DNA from: DASYAE01 sp036501535
GTDB lineage: Bacteria > Actinomycetota > Actinomycetes > Streptomycetales > Catenulisporaceae
Assembly: GCA_036501535.1 (NCBI GenBank)
Contig: DASYAE010000221.1
Location: 1-31,935 of the forward strand
Direction of reading: 5' to 3'
Length of the DNA stretch: 31,935 bases
Shown piece after piece: positions 7,087 through 13,650 of this stretch. How positions within the stretch are numbered: position 1 is the stretch's first letter; each line of letters starts with the position of its first letter. Below the pieces are notes generated by a model. That model worked only from the letters and a program-made list of their open reading frames with translations, searched no databases and was not told the origin of the DNA. The position numbers and the translations under genes were made by a program.

Positions 7087-8001
7087 CTATGCGCGCCAGA
7101 TCGTCGGACAGAACTCGGGATCGGCGTAGTCGGGCTCGCCGTCCGGCGTGCGGCGCACGAAGTGGTCGTGGTTGTACATCACAGTGCTGCCATCAGTTCG
7201 CAGGAACCTGCGGTACTGGTTCTCGCCGTCCTGCAGGTGCAGGGATATCGCCCGGCGCGGGCGGCGCGAGACGTTCGCGCCGCTGCCGTGGTACGTGCGG
7301 CAGTGGTGGAAGCTCATGTGCCCCTTGGGGATCACCATCGGCAGCTTGGCCACCTGCACGCCGTTGAACTCGGCGTTCTGCGTCAGCAGCTCCTCCAGCT
7401 CCGCCCTGCTGCGGTGCGCGAAGTGCTTGGTGGTGCTGTCGTCGCCGCCGATCTCCCGCCAGGTGTTGCTGCCGTCCACCATCGTGATCGTGCCCATCTC
7501 CGGCGGGCAGTCGTGGAACGGGATGAAGGCGGTCAGCATCCGGTCCGACGTGCAGGTCTGCCAGTAGTGCCGGTCGAAGTGCCAGGGCACGAGGTTCGAC
7601 TGCTCGCTCGGGCGGGCCGGCTTGTAGATGAGCGTGGACTGGAACACCCTGATCTCGCCCGCGCCGGCCAGCCGGGCGGCCACCGCGCCGATCAGCGGCT
7701 TGCGCAGGATCGCGCCGATCTCGTCCGACTCGTAGTGGACGTAGTCGTGGTGCCGCTGCACCGGCCCGTCCGTCGGCTCCCAGTAGGCGAGCGTCGGGGG
7801 GTGCGAGGGCAGCCGGCGGCTGCGCGCTCCGGCGTAGAACTCCTCGCTGGCGGCGAGCAGCGCGTCGACCTCGTCGTCGGTGAACAGCTTCTTCGAGAGG
7901 TACCAGCCGCGCGCCGCGTACTCGGCGACGTCCTCGTCGGACGGCAGCAGCTCGCGCTCCTCGCCGGTCAGGGCGAAGTCGCGTGTCAGCGTGGTCTGCA
8001 T
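7087..8001 (-). CDS. Phytanoyl-CoA dioxygenase (PhyH) family Fe(II)/2-oxoglutarate oxygenase
   Basis: The gene encodes 304 residues from the ATG at 8001, with an SD (GGTGAGG). The double-stranded beta-helix core shows the facial triad: His141 and Asp143 in VPWHFDRHYW, and His238 in HCRTYHGSGANVSRRPRRAI. The arginines after that histidine are candidates for binding 2-oxoglutarate. Other family marks are LTAFIPFHDCPPEMGTITMV and GHMSFHHC. Natural-product members hydroxylate, halogenate or desaturate unactivated carbons on free or carrier-bound substrates. It lies 29 bases after hmaS and 24 before the DUF3050 gene. Both neighbours are also iron oxygenases, so the operon encodes three different non-haem iron enzymes. 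The substrate cannot be read from the sequence. Confidence 0.87.
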   Translation of the reverse strand: MQTTLTRDFALTGEERELLPSDEDVAEYAARGWYLSKKLFTDDEVDALLAASEEFYAGARSRRLPSHPPTLAYWEPTDGPVQRHHDYVHYESDEIGAILRKPLIGAVAARLAGAGEIRVFQSTLIYKPARPSEQSNLVPWHFDRHYWQTCTSDRMLTAFIPFHDCPPEMGTITMVDGSNTWREIGGDDSTTKHFAHRSRAELEELLTQNAEFNGVQVAKLPMVIPKGHMSFHHCRTYHGSGANVSRRPRRAISLHLQDGENQYRRFLRTDGSTVMYNHDHFVRRTPDGEPDYADPEFCPTIWRA

Positions 8002-8030
8002 GTCCTCACCTTCCCGTTCTCCCGCGCGCC

Positions 8031-9092
8031 TCAGGCCCCGACGGCGGTGTGCATGCGCTCCCGCTCCTTGGCCTCGTACAGCGCCTTGATGTTGTTGGTG
8101 CCGAAGGTGAGCGCCCCCTGCCGCTCGATCAGCTCGAAGAACAGGGTGCGGCGCACGCAGACCGGCTCGGTGAAGATCTGGAACATCTCCCCGTAGTGGT
8201 CCCGGTCGACCAGGATGCTGCCGGCGCGCAGCCGCTCCATCGGCACGCCCACCTCGCCGAGCCGCCGCTCGATGCCCTCGTAGTAGCTCGCCGGAGTGCT
8301 CAGGAACCTGACGCCCCGGTCGGTCAGGGTGCTGACCGCGCCGGCGATGTCGGCGGTGCGGAACGCGATGTGCTGCACGCCCGCGCCGCCCTGCGCGCCG
8401 AGGAAGTCGTCGATCTGGCCCGCCTGCCGGGTCGGGTCGGGCGCGATCACGGTGAGCGTGACGGTGCCGCCGGGGTCCTGGACCACCTTCGAGTTCATGG
8501 CCTGGGCGCCGATCTCGATGCGCTCGTCGAAGATGGCCGAGAAGCCGAAGACCCGCTGGTAGTAGCAGACGGTGTCGTTCAGCTCGCCGGCCGGCACGCA
8601 GACCGCGAAGTGGTCCACCGTCTGCAGCGCCCCCCGGCCGGCCGGGCAGGGCGCCGGGGCGACGATCGCCCCGGGCAGGAACGTGTCCTCGTCCTCGCAC
8701 TGCACGAACCGGTGGCTCACGTCGCCGAAGCCTGAGACGCAGGCGGTGACCACCTCGGACCCGTCCTGCCGCCGCCACGTGCGCGGCGCCTCGACGGGCC
8801 GCGCGCCGCGCTCGACCGCCTCGAAGAACGACTTCTCCGTGTCGTCGGTCCGCAGCCCGATGGACGCCACGCCGTCGCCGTGCCGCTGCACGTATTCCGC
8901 GGCCGGGTGGTGCGCGCACAGGCCCGAGGTCAGCAGCAGCCTGATTTCGCCCTGGCCGAGCAGCACGCTGCGCTGCCCGTCGTACTCGCCCTGACCTAGC
9001 ACGTCGAAGTCGTAGGTGCTGCAGAGGTAGAACATGGTCTGCTGGGCGTCGCCGACGTACATCTCGACGTGGTCGACCTGGTGAATGTCCAC
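8031..9092 (-). CDS. hmaS: 4-hydroxymandelate synthase
   Basis: The gene encodes 353 residues from the GTG at 9092, which has GAGGAG six bases upstream and lies one base after the previous stop. An ATG at 9116 exists but overlaps the upstream gene and lacks this SD. With the GTG start, metal ligands fall at His161 (VDHFAVCV), His241 (VQHIAF) and Glu320 (RRTLFFE), with Ser201 (AMNSKVV) and Ile335 (TNNIKALYEA). As I recall, these are the numbers in Amycolatopsis HmaS. 4-Hydroxyphenylpyruvate dioxygenase (HPPD) has Phe where this protein has Ile335. HmaS is a non-haem iron enzyme that converts 4-hydroxyphenylpyruvate plus O2 to 4-hydroxymandelate and CO2. GAQAMNS and QGALTFG also resemble HmaS more than HPPD. 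HPPD remains the alternative, but the cluster context and these residues favour HmaS. Confidence 0.85.
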   Translation of the reverse strand: MDIHQVDHVEMYVGDAQQTMFYLCSTYDFDVLGQGEYDGQRSVLLGQGEIRLLLTSGLCAHHPAAEYVQRHGDGVASIGLRTDDTEKSFFEAVERGARPVEAPRTWRRQDGSEVVTACVSGFGDVSHRFVQCEDEDTFLPGAIVAPAPCPAGRGALQTVDHFAVCVPAGELNDTVCYYQRVFGFSAIFDERIEIGAQAMNSKVVQDPGGTVTLTVIAPDPTRQAGQIDDFLGAQGGAGVQHIAFRTADIAGAVSTLTDRGVRFLSTPASYYEGIERRLGEVGVPMERLRAGSILVDRDHYGEMFQIFTEPVCVRRTLFFELIERQGALTFGTNNIKALYEAKERERMHTAVGA

Positions 9093-9093
9093 G

Positions 9094-9693
9094 TTAAACT
9101 CCTCGACCGATCGCATTCGGGGTCCCGGCCCCCTGGCGCACCAGGAGGGCGTACGACCAGTCCTGTTCGCCCTCCGCGCACGCCGGTTCGGCGCGCACGA
9201 CCAGGGCGGTGTCGGCGTCGCCGAGGGCGAGCACGCCGGCGGCCAGCGCCAGCGCGTCCTCCTCCGGGTCGGCCGCCGGGCTGGTGCACAGCAGCGGGCC
9301 GCCGATACCCCAGACCGAGGCGACGTGTCCCAGGACGGCGTTCGCCACTGACTGGAAGAACAGCAGCGGCGACATCCGGCCGCCGTCCGCGCTCTGTGCG
9401 ATGGCCCGCGCGATGGCGACGTCGCCGCGCACGCTGACCAGGATCAGCGCGATCCGGTCGCCGTCCAGCGGCGGGACCGGGGCCGGGCCGTACCACTGCG
9501 CCAGGCACCGTCCGGCGGTGGCGGCGACCAGCGGGCTGAACGGCGAGTGGACGAAGCCCGGCAGGGGCTCCGGCTCGGCCGCGCCGGCCTGCGGCCACCG
9601 CGACTGCGCGAGGACCGCCAGCCCGACGGCCCGCGCCGCCTCCTCGACCGCTGCTTCGTCCAGGACCGCCTCGTGCTGGATCGTCTCAATCAC
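9094..9693 (-). CDS. Half-size ketosynthase-like protein (Ketoacyl-synt_2-like)
   Basis: The gene encodes 199 residues from a GTG at 9693, whose start overlaps the end of the ketosynthase gene by 8 bases. The middle reads SADGGRMSPLLFFQSVANAV, then LGHVASVWGIGGPLLCTSPA, then ALALAAGVLALGDADTALVV. This resembles the N-terminal lobe of a thiolase-fold ketosynthase of the Ketoacyl-synt_2 type, where 'SP-x-LF-x-x-SV-x-NA' is a hallmark. No nucleophile Cys stands at the expected elbow (Asp142/Pro143 region), and the C-terminal half with the His residues is absent, so it should be inactive alone. Its coupling to a complete FabF-type gene suggests a heterodimer partner or chain-length-factor-like subunit (inference). 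Confidence 0.6.
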   Translation of the reverse strand: MIETIQHEAVLDEAAVEEAARAVGLAVLAQSRWPQAGAAEPEPLPGFVHSPFSPLVAATAGRCLAQWYGPAPVPPLDGDRIALILVSVRGDVAIARAIAQSADGGRMSPLLFFQSVANAVLGHVASVWGIGGPLLCTSPAADPEEDALALAAGVLALGDADTALVVRAEPACAEGEQDWSYALLVRQGAGTPNAIGRGV

Positions 9694-10837
9694 GGCTGCC
9701 TGCCTGAACGACGAGGGCGGTGTTGGCGCCGCCGAACGCGGAGTTGACGCTGAGCCCGTACTCCGCGTCGGTGGTCGCGGGCTCGAGCACCAGGTTCAGT
9801 GCGCAGTCCGGATCCTGGTCCTGGTAGCCGGCGTTGACCGGCAGCCGGCCGCGCTGCAGGGCCAGCACGGTGATGACCAGCTCGAGCAGCGCGGAGCCCT
9901 CGAGCGTGTGTCCGTGTGCCGACTTCGTCGAGCTGAGCGGCACCCGCTCGGCGTACGTGCCCAGCGCGCGGCGCAGGCCGATGGCCTCCGCGGCGTCGCT
10001 CTGCTTGGTGCCGGTACCGTGCGCGTTGACGTAGCCGATCCGCTCCGCCGGCAGCCCGGCCCGGTCCAGCGCCGCCTCGACCGCGCGGGCGACTCCGTCG
10101 CCGTCCGGCTTCGGCTGGCAGACGTGGTAGCCGTCGCCGGTGCGGCCCCAACCGGCCAGCAGGGCGTGCCGGGGCGCGCCGCGCCGCTCGGCGGCCTCGG
10201 CCGACTCGAGCAGCACCGCGGCGGCCGCGTCGCCGAGCAGCATGCCGTCCCGGGCCTTGCTGAACGAGCGCACCACGCCGCCGGGCGACAGTGCCCTGCC
10301 GGCGTCGAAGGCGATGAAGTAGTCTGCGTCGACCAGGTAGCCGGCGACGACCAGCACCCGCTCGGACCGGCCCGAGCGGATCATCTGCACCGCGTCGATC
10401 ACCGCTGTGCTGCCCGCGATGCAGCCCGTCGTGTAGGCCCGGATCGCCGGGCCGAGGCCGCAGCGGCGGGCCAGCACGACGGCGCTGTCCGCCGCGCCGG
10501 CGGCGGCCCGCGCCGGATCGGCCGAGCGCGCCAGGGCCGGATCGGCGTGCACGGCCAGCAGCACCGGGCACGCCTCCCGCAGCGGGGACTGGAGGCCCGC
10601 GCTGCGGCACGCCTCGTCCGCGGCCCACGCGAGCTCGTCGGCGAGGTCGGCCGGCCCGTCCATGGTGGCGGCGCTGCGCGCCCGGCGCCGGCTCACGTCG
10701 AACCGGGTGACCGGCCCGAAGGCCGTGCGCCCGGCGAACAGCGCGTCGCAGAGGGCTTCGGTGCCGCGGCCGAAGCCGCTGACCGCGGACATGCCGGTCA
10801 CCGCGACCGCGGGAGTCCGGTGGTCAGCCATCGGCAT
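9686..10837 (-). CDS. FabF-type beta-ketoacyl-ACP synthase (ketosynthase A)
   Basis: The gene encodes 383 residues. ATG codons at 10837 and 10831 both overlap the end of the ACP gene; I use the first. The catalytic set is complete: Cys139 in TTGCIAGSTA, His273 in NAHGTGTKQSD, Lys305 and His310 in STKSAHGHTLEGS, and a glycine-rich end (NSAFGGANTALVV). These enzymes condense an acyl thioester with malonyl-ACP by decarboxylation. It is slightly shorter than primary-metabolism FabF (about 410). His308 gives an HGH in place of the common TGH. It sits directly after two ACP genes and before the half-size ketosynthase-like gene, with overlaps on both sides. The four products probably form one carrier/condensation unit. 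Confidence 0.87.
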   Translation of the reverse strand: MPMADHRTPAVAVTGMSAVSGFGRGTEALCDALFAGRTAFGPVTRFDVSRRRARSAATMDGPADLADELAWAADEACRSAGLQSPLREACPVLLAVHADPALARSADPARAAAGAADSAVVLARRCGLGPAIRAYTTGCIAGSTAVIDAVQMIRSGRSERVLVVAGYLVDADYFIAFDAGRALSPGGVVRSFSKARDGMLLGDAAAAVLLESAEAAERRGAPRHALLAGWGRTGDGYHVCQPKPDGDGVARAVEAALDRAGLPAERIGYVNAHGTGTKQSDAAEAIGLRRALGTYAERVPLSSTKSAHGHTLEGSALLELVITVLALQRGRLPVNAGYQDQDPDCALNLVLEPATTDAEYGLSVNSAFGGANTALVVQAGSRD

Positions 10838-11090
10838 GCGCCGCCTGAGGGCTCGTCGTCCGCTCGTGCACCTCCTGGAGCACCGCGACCGCGCCGTCCA
10901 CCGTGCTCATCCGGGCCAGCGTCTCGTCGTCGAGGTCGAGCGAGAAGTCGAGCCGCCGCTCCACCTGGTCGATCAGCCAGGCCACGCCCAGCGAGTCGAT
11001 GTTCTCCGGGACGTCCTGCGGCGCGCAGTTCGCGTACGCCGCGAGCATCGGGATGATCTTCTCGCGGGTCGGTCCGCCGGCGGCGGTCAT
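10824..11090 (-). CDS. Acyl carrier protein 2
   Basis: The gene encodes 88 residues. Its ATG overlaps the stop of ACP 1 (ATGA). The phosphopantetheine attachment site is Ser33 in ENIDSLGVAWLIDQVERRL. Helix I (REKIIPMLAAYA) and helix III (DDETLARMSTVDGAVAVLQE) are in the expected places. The helix II sequence, with Trp38 and no LDSLD-type hydrophobic run, departs from fatty-acid ACPs, so recognition by a dedicated partner is likely. A 4'-phosphopantetheinyl transferase is not encoded in the window, so one from elsewhere in the genome would be needed. Its 3' end overlaps the ketosynthase gene by 14 bases. Confidence 0.82.
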   Translation of the reverse strand: MTAAGGPTREKIIPMLAAYANCAPQDVPENIDSLGVAWLIDQVERRLDFSLDLDDETLARMSTVDGAVAVLQEVHERTTSPQAAHADG

Positions 11091-11362
11091 CCCAGCGCCC
11101 CTTCCAGCTGGCCCTGCGTGCGCTTGGCGACCGTCTCGCCGAACTCGCCGAGGGTCATCACGGCCAGCTGCTCGACCTCGTCCTCGGGGAAGGTCACGCC
11201 GAAGCGGTCCTCGATCCGGAAGGTGAGCTCCGAGACCGCGAGGGAGTCGAGGTCCACGCCGGACGGGCCGATCATGGTCTGCTCGTCGACGCCGTCGACG
11301 ACGATGTTCATCTCCCCCAGCGACTCGATCGTGAACGCGACGACTTCTTCAGTGGTTGCCAT
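11087..11362 (-). CDS. Acyl carrier protein 1
   Basis: The gene encodes 91 residues from the ATG at 11362, preceded by GGAAGGAAGG-like sequence. It is a canonical carrier protein, with Ser40 in GVDLDSLAVSELTFRIEDRF as the phosphopantetheine site. Helices I (TEEVVAFTIESLGEM) and III/IV (PEDEVEQLAVMTLGEFGETV) match the type II ACP fold. The stop overlaps the ATG of the second, rather different ACP gene, so both should be made in equal amounts. It lies 71 bases after the adenylating-enzyme gene, which suggests that enzyme loads one of the two carriers (inference). Confidence 0.87.
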   Translation of the reverse strand: MATTEEVVAFTIESLGEMNIVVDGVDEQTMIGPSGVDLDSLAVSELTFRIEDRFGVTFPEDEVEQLAVMTLGEFGETVAKRTQGQLEGALG

Positions 11363-11433
11363 GGGATTGTTGCCTTCCTTCCGGATCCGTTGGGCGGAAC
11401 CCCTGGCCGGGCCTTGGCCGGGACCGGGGCGAA

Positions 11434-12852
11434 TCAAGCGGCTGTGAGTTCTTGCGCGGCCGCGCGCAGCACCGAGAGGTTGCGCACGACCTTGCCGCTC
11501 GCCGTGCGGGGCAGCTTGGGCAGCAGGTGCAGACGGCGCGGGCGCTTGTAGGCGGCCAGCCGGTTGACCAGCTCGCCGGAGATCTCGCTGTCGGTGAGCC
11601 CTTCCGCGACGGCGAGGTAGGCCTCGATGCCGCCGTCGAACAGGACGACCGCCTCGGCGACCCCGGGCAGCTCGACGAGCGTGCGCTCCACGTCGGTCAG
11701 GTCGACCTTGAGGCCGCCGACCGACACCTGCGAGTCCTGTCGGCCGGTCACCGTGACCAGGCCGGTGTCCGGGTCGACCCGGCCGGCGTCCTTGGTGCAC
11801 AGGAAGCCGTCGGCCCAGCGCCCGGGCGCCGTGCTGCCGACGTAGGGCGAGCGCGGCCGGGCGATCAGGAGCTGCCCGTCCTGCTCGCGCAGCACCATGC
11901 CGGCGACGGGGGCGAGCGCCGGGCGGTGCTCCCCCTTCAGGTCGGTGGCGATGACGCCGACCTCGGTCATCCCGTACATCACGCCGAGCGCCACCGCAGG
12001 GTACTTATCAGCGAACGAACTCACGGTGCGCGGCGGCACGACCTCGCCGCCCACGATCATCCGGGCCAGCTGCGGCAGCGCGGGCGCCGCGTCGACCGAC
12101 GCGAGCAGGTCGATGTGGAACCGCACGCCGAGGATCGTGGTCGGCTCGGGCGCCGCGGTCACCGAGGCCAGGATGTCCCTGGTGGTCAGGAACGCGGGAA
12201 TCCGAAGGCTGACATCCGCGGCCAGGCCGTAGAGCAGCCCGCCGACCAGGCCGAGCACGTGCACCATGGAGGCCAGCAGCACGATCCGCTCGCCGGCGCG
12301 CGGGTATCCGTCGAGCTGCCGGTACCGGTCGATCTCGGTCAGCAGGTCGTCGGCGGTGCGGCCGATCACCTTGGACGGACCGGTGGAGCCGGAGCTCAGC
12401 TGGAGCAGCGCGTGGTCGGTGGCGGCCGGTGTTCCGTCCCGCCGGGTGATGCCTGCGGTGACCGAGGTGTATCCGCGCAGCAGGTGCTTCGGGAGCTCGC
12501 CGACGCAGGACACCAGAAGCTGCGGCTGGATCACGCTTATCGCACGCTCTGCCTCGAAGGGCGTCAGGCGGTGGTCGAGCAGGGACACCTGTGCGCCGAG
12601 CCGCCAAGCAGCCAGCACGTTGACCACGTAGGTCAATCCGGGCGGCAGCTGAATGCTCACCGATCCGCCTGCGGACAGCCCGGCATCCGCCAGTTCCCCG
12701 CTGCGGCCCACGACCAGTTCGCGCAGGGCGGCGCGGGTCACCGGCCGGTCGAACCACAGGCACACGCGGTCGCCGGGACCGGCCAGCAGGTGCTCGTCAA
12801 CCCAGCCCGGCCCGGCCGCGGCGTCGCCGCTGAAAGTCGAATCCCGCCGCAC
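11434..12852 (-). CDS. Adenylate-forming acyl-ACP/CoA ligase (enzyme 1)
   Basis: The gene encodes 472 residues from the GTG at 12852, which has GGGAG five bases upstream. An in-frame ATG at 12897 would add 15 residues but has no SD. ANL-superfamily motifs are present: A3 LQLSSGSTGPSK near 152-161, A5 YGMTEVG near 293, A7/A8 TKDAGRVDPDTG and GRQDSQVSVGGLKVDL near 354-385, and the A10 catalytic Lys454 in LPRTASGKVVRN. The enzyme activates a carboxylic acid as an acyl-AMP and passes it to a thiol. It is the first gene of the nine-gene operon and is followed by two ACP genes, so an ACP is the likely acceptor. Candidate substrates are a hydroxymandelate-derived acid or a short fatty acid. This cannot be decided from the motifs. 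Confidence 0.85.
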   Translation of the reverse strand: MRRDSTFSGDAAAGPGWVDEHLLAGPGDRVCLWFDRPVTRAALRELVVGRSGELADAGLSAGGSVSIQLPPGLTYVVNVLAAWRLGAQVSLLDHRLTPFEAERAISVIQPQLLVSCVGELPKHLLRGYTSVTAGITRRDGTPAATDHALLQLSSGSTGPSKVIGRTADDLLTEIDRYRQLDGYPRAGERIVLLASMVHVLGLVGGLLYGLAADVSLRIPAFLTTRDILASVTAAPEPTTILGVRFHIDLLASVDAAPALPQLARMIVGGEVVPPRTVSSFADKYPAVALGVMYGMTEVGVIATDLKGEHRPALAPVAGMVLREQDGQLLIARPRSPYVGSTAPGRWADGFLCTKDAGRVDPDTGLVTVTGRQDSQVSVGGLKVDLTDVERTLVELPGVAEAVVLFDGGIEAYLAVAEGLTDSEISGELVNRLAAYKRPRRLHLLPKLPRTASGKVVRNLSVLRAAAQELTAA

Positions 12853-12936
12853 AGGAACTCCCAAAGAATGCGCATCAGAAATACCCGGGACGACCATGGG
12901 CCGCCGCGAGGATTTGAATTCGAAATGGGCGATGCG

Positions 12937-12966
12937 AAGCTACCAAGGCGGCGCTCGGCCGGTCAA
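12937..12966 (-). promoter_or_regulatory. Candidate sigma-70-type promoter of the nine-gene operon
   Basis: Read on the minus strand, TTGACC (12966-12961) is followed after 18 bases by TAGCTT (12942-12937). This is a reasonable housekeeping -35/-10 pair ahead of the operon's first gene. Transcription from about 12930 would leave a leader of about 78 bases to the GTG at 12852. Confidence 0.4.
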
Positions 12967-13385
12967 CGCCGGGTCAGCCGATTTTCCAGGTACGCGGACG
13001 ACACAGCTGCATCGCTCATATAGCGGTCTGCTCCGACCATCTCTAGGCGACCTGTACGGGATCCGTCTTTCTGCGCCGCACAGGCGGTCCGGGAATTCGC
13101 CGGACCGCGCCCCGGCCGATTTCGCGGCGTCGGCGACGGGGACGGTCGGAGCGGCACGACAATCCCCCGGGGGCTGTACAAACCGGCATGAATCGTCGCC
13201 AAGAACTACGGTTATGGCTTCGGTCCTCCGAGTACGATCTCTCATACGGACCTCGGGCGGCAAGAACATGAGTCCTCTGTGACGGGGTCCGGGAAACCCG
13301 GCCGGGGAGCGCGTGCGCAGCGATTCCGGCCGGGATTCAAGCGATTCTCGACTCCGGCTCGAGCAGATCCATATCTCAACGTCCG

Positions 13386-13406
13386 CTTTAGCTATTACCT
13401 TTAGCT
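13386..13406 (+). promoter_or_regulatory. CTTTAGCT direct repeat, possible SARP site
   Basis: CTTTAGCT occurs at 13386-13393 and 13399-13406, 13 bases apart, in a short AT-rich island. A possible -10 (TATGAC, 13413-13418) begins seven bases after the second copy. SARP activators bind direct heptamer repeats placed just upstream of the -10, usually at 11-base spacing, so the match is suggestive but imperfect. The cluster's SARP gene lies at 18897-19736. Confidence 0.35.
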
Positions 13407-13500
13407 CACGTGTATGACGCCGAGGGCGGCGTATCAGGAGGAGCGTCCCGCTGAAAGCCGGCGACGCCTTTCTCTCCGGCGGCCCGGCGGCGTCTCCGCG

Positions 13501-13544
13501 TTCTTGTTCTTGTTCGTGTTCTTGTTCGTGTTTCGTGTTTCGTG
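13501..13544. repeat. TTCKTG hexanucleotide tandem repeat
   Basis: Five hexamers alternate between TTCTTG and TTCGTG (13501-13530), followed by two 7-base TTTCGTG units (13531-13544). The stretch is non-coding as far as I can tell. It could vary in length by slippage. Confidence 0.8.
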
Positions 13545-13650
13545 CCCTTCATCGCGGCGGCCGACGCATGGCCGAGGTCGCCGCGACGTTCAAAAGTCCA
13601 CGGCAGCCGCCGCGGACACGCACAGGGTGACGGGGTGAGGTGAGCGCCGA

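Larger units (their letters stand above)
12967..13650. other. Long divergent intergenic region without a recognisable gene
   Basis: About 680 bases separate the operon promoter from the thioesterase gene. Several open frames run through here, but none resembles a known protein and their composition (Arg/Pro/Ser-rich) is that of frames read by chance in GC-rich DNA. Supportable contents are the CTTTAGCT direct repeat (13386-13406) and a hexanucleotide tandem repeat (13501-13544), listed separately. It is probably a regulatory hub for the divergent operons. Confidence 0.5.

Noticed and set aside
8031..9092. Assignment as 4-hydroxyphenylpyruvate dioxygenase for tyrosine breakdown
   Set aside because: Ile335 and the TNNIKALYEA and AMNSKVV segments match HmaS better, and the operon has no homogentisate pathway genes.
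8031..9116. ATG start of hmaS at 9116
   Set aside because: It overlaps the previous gene by 23 bases; the GTG at 9092 has GAGGAG and gives the HmaS numbering.
12940..13269. Open frame of 109 codons upstream of the operon
   Set aside because: It overlaps the candidate promoter, has no SD or domain and has chance-frame composition.
13501..13544. CRISPR or transposon-end explanation for the tandem repeat
   Set aside because: The units are 6-7 bases with no spacers, and there is no cas gene, transposase or terminal inverted repeat.
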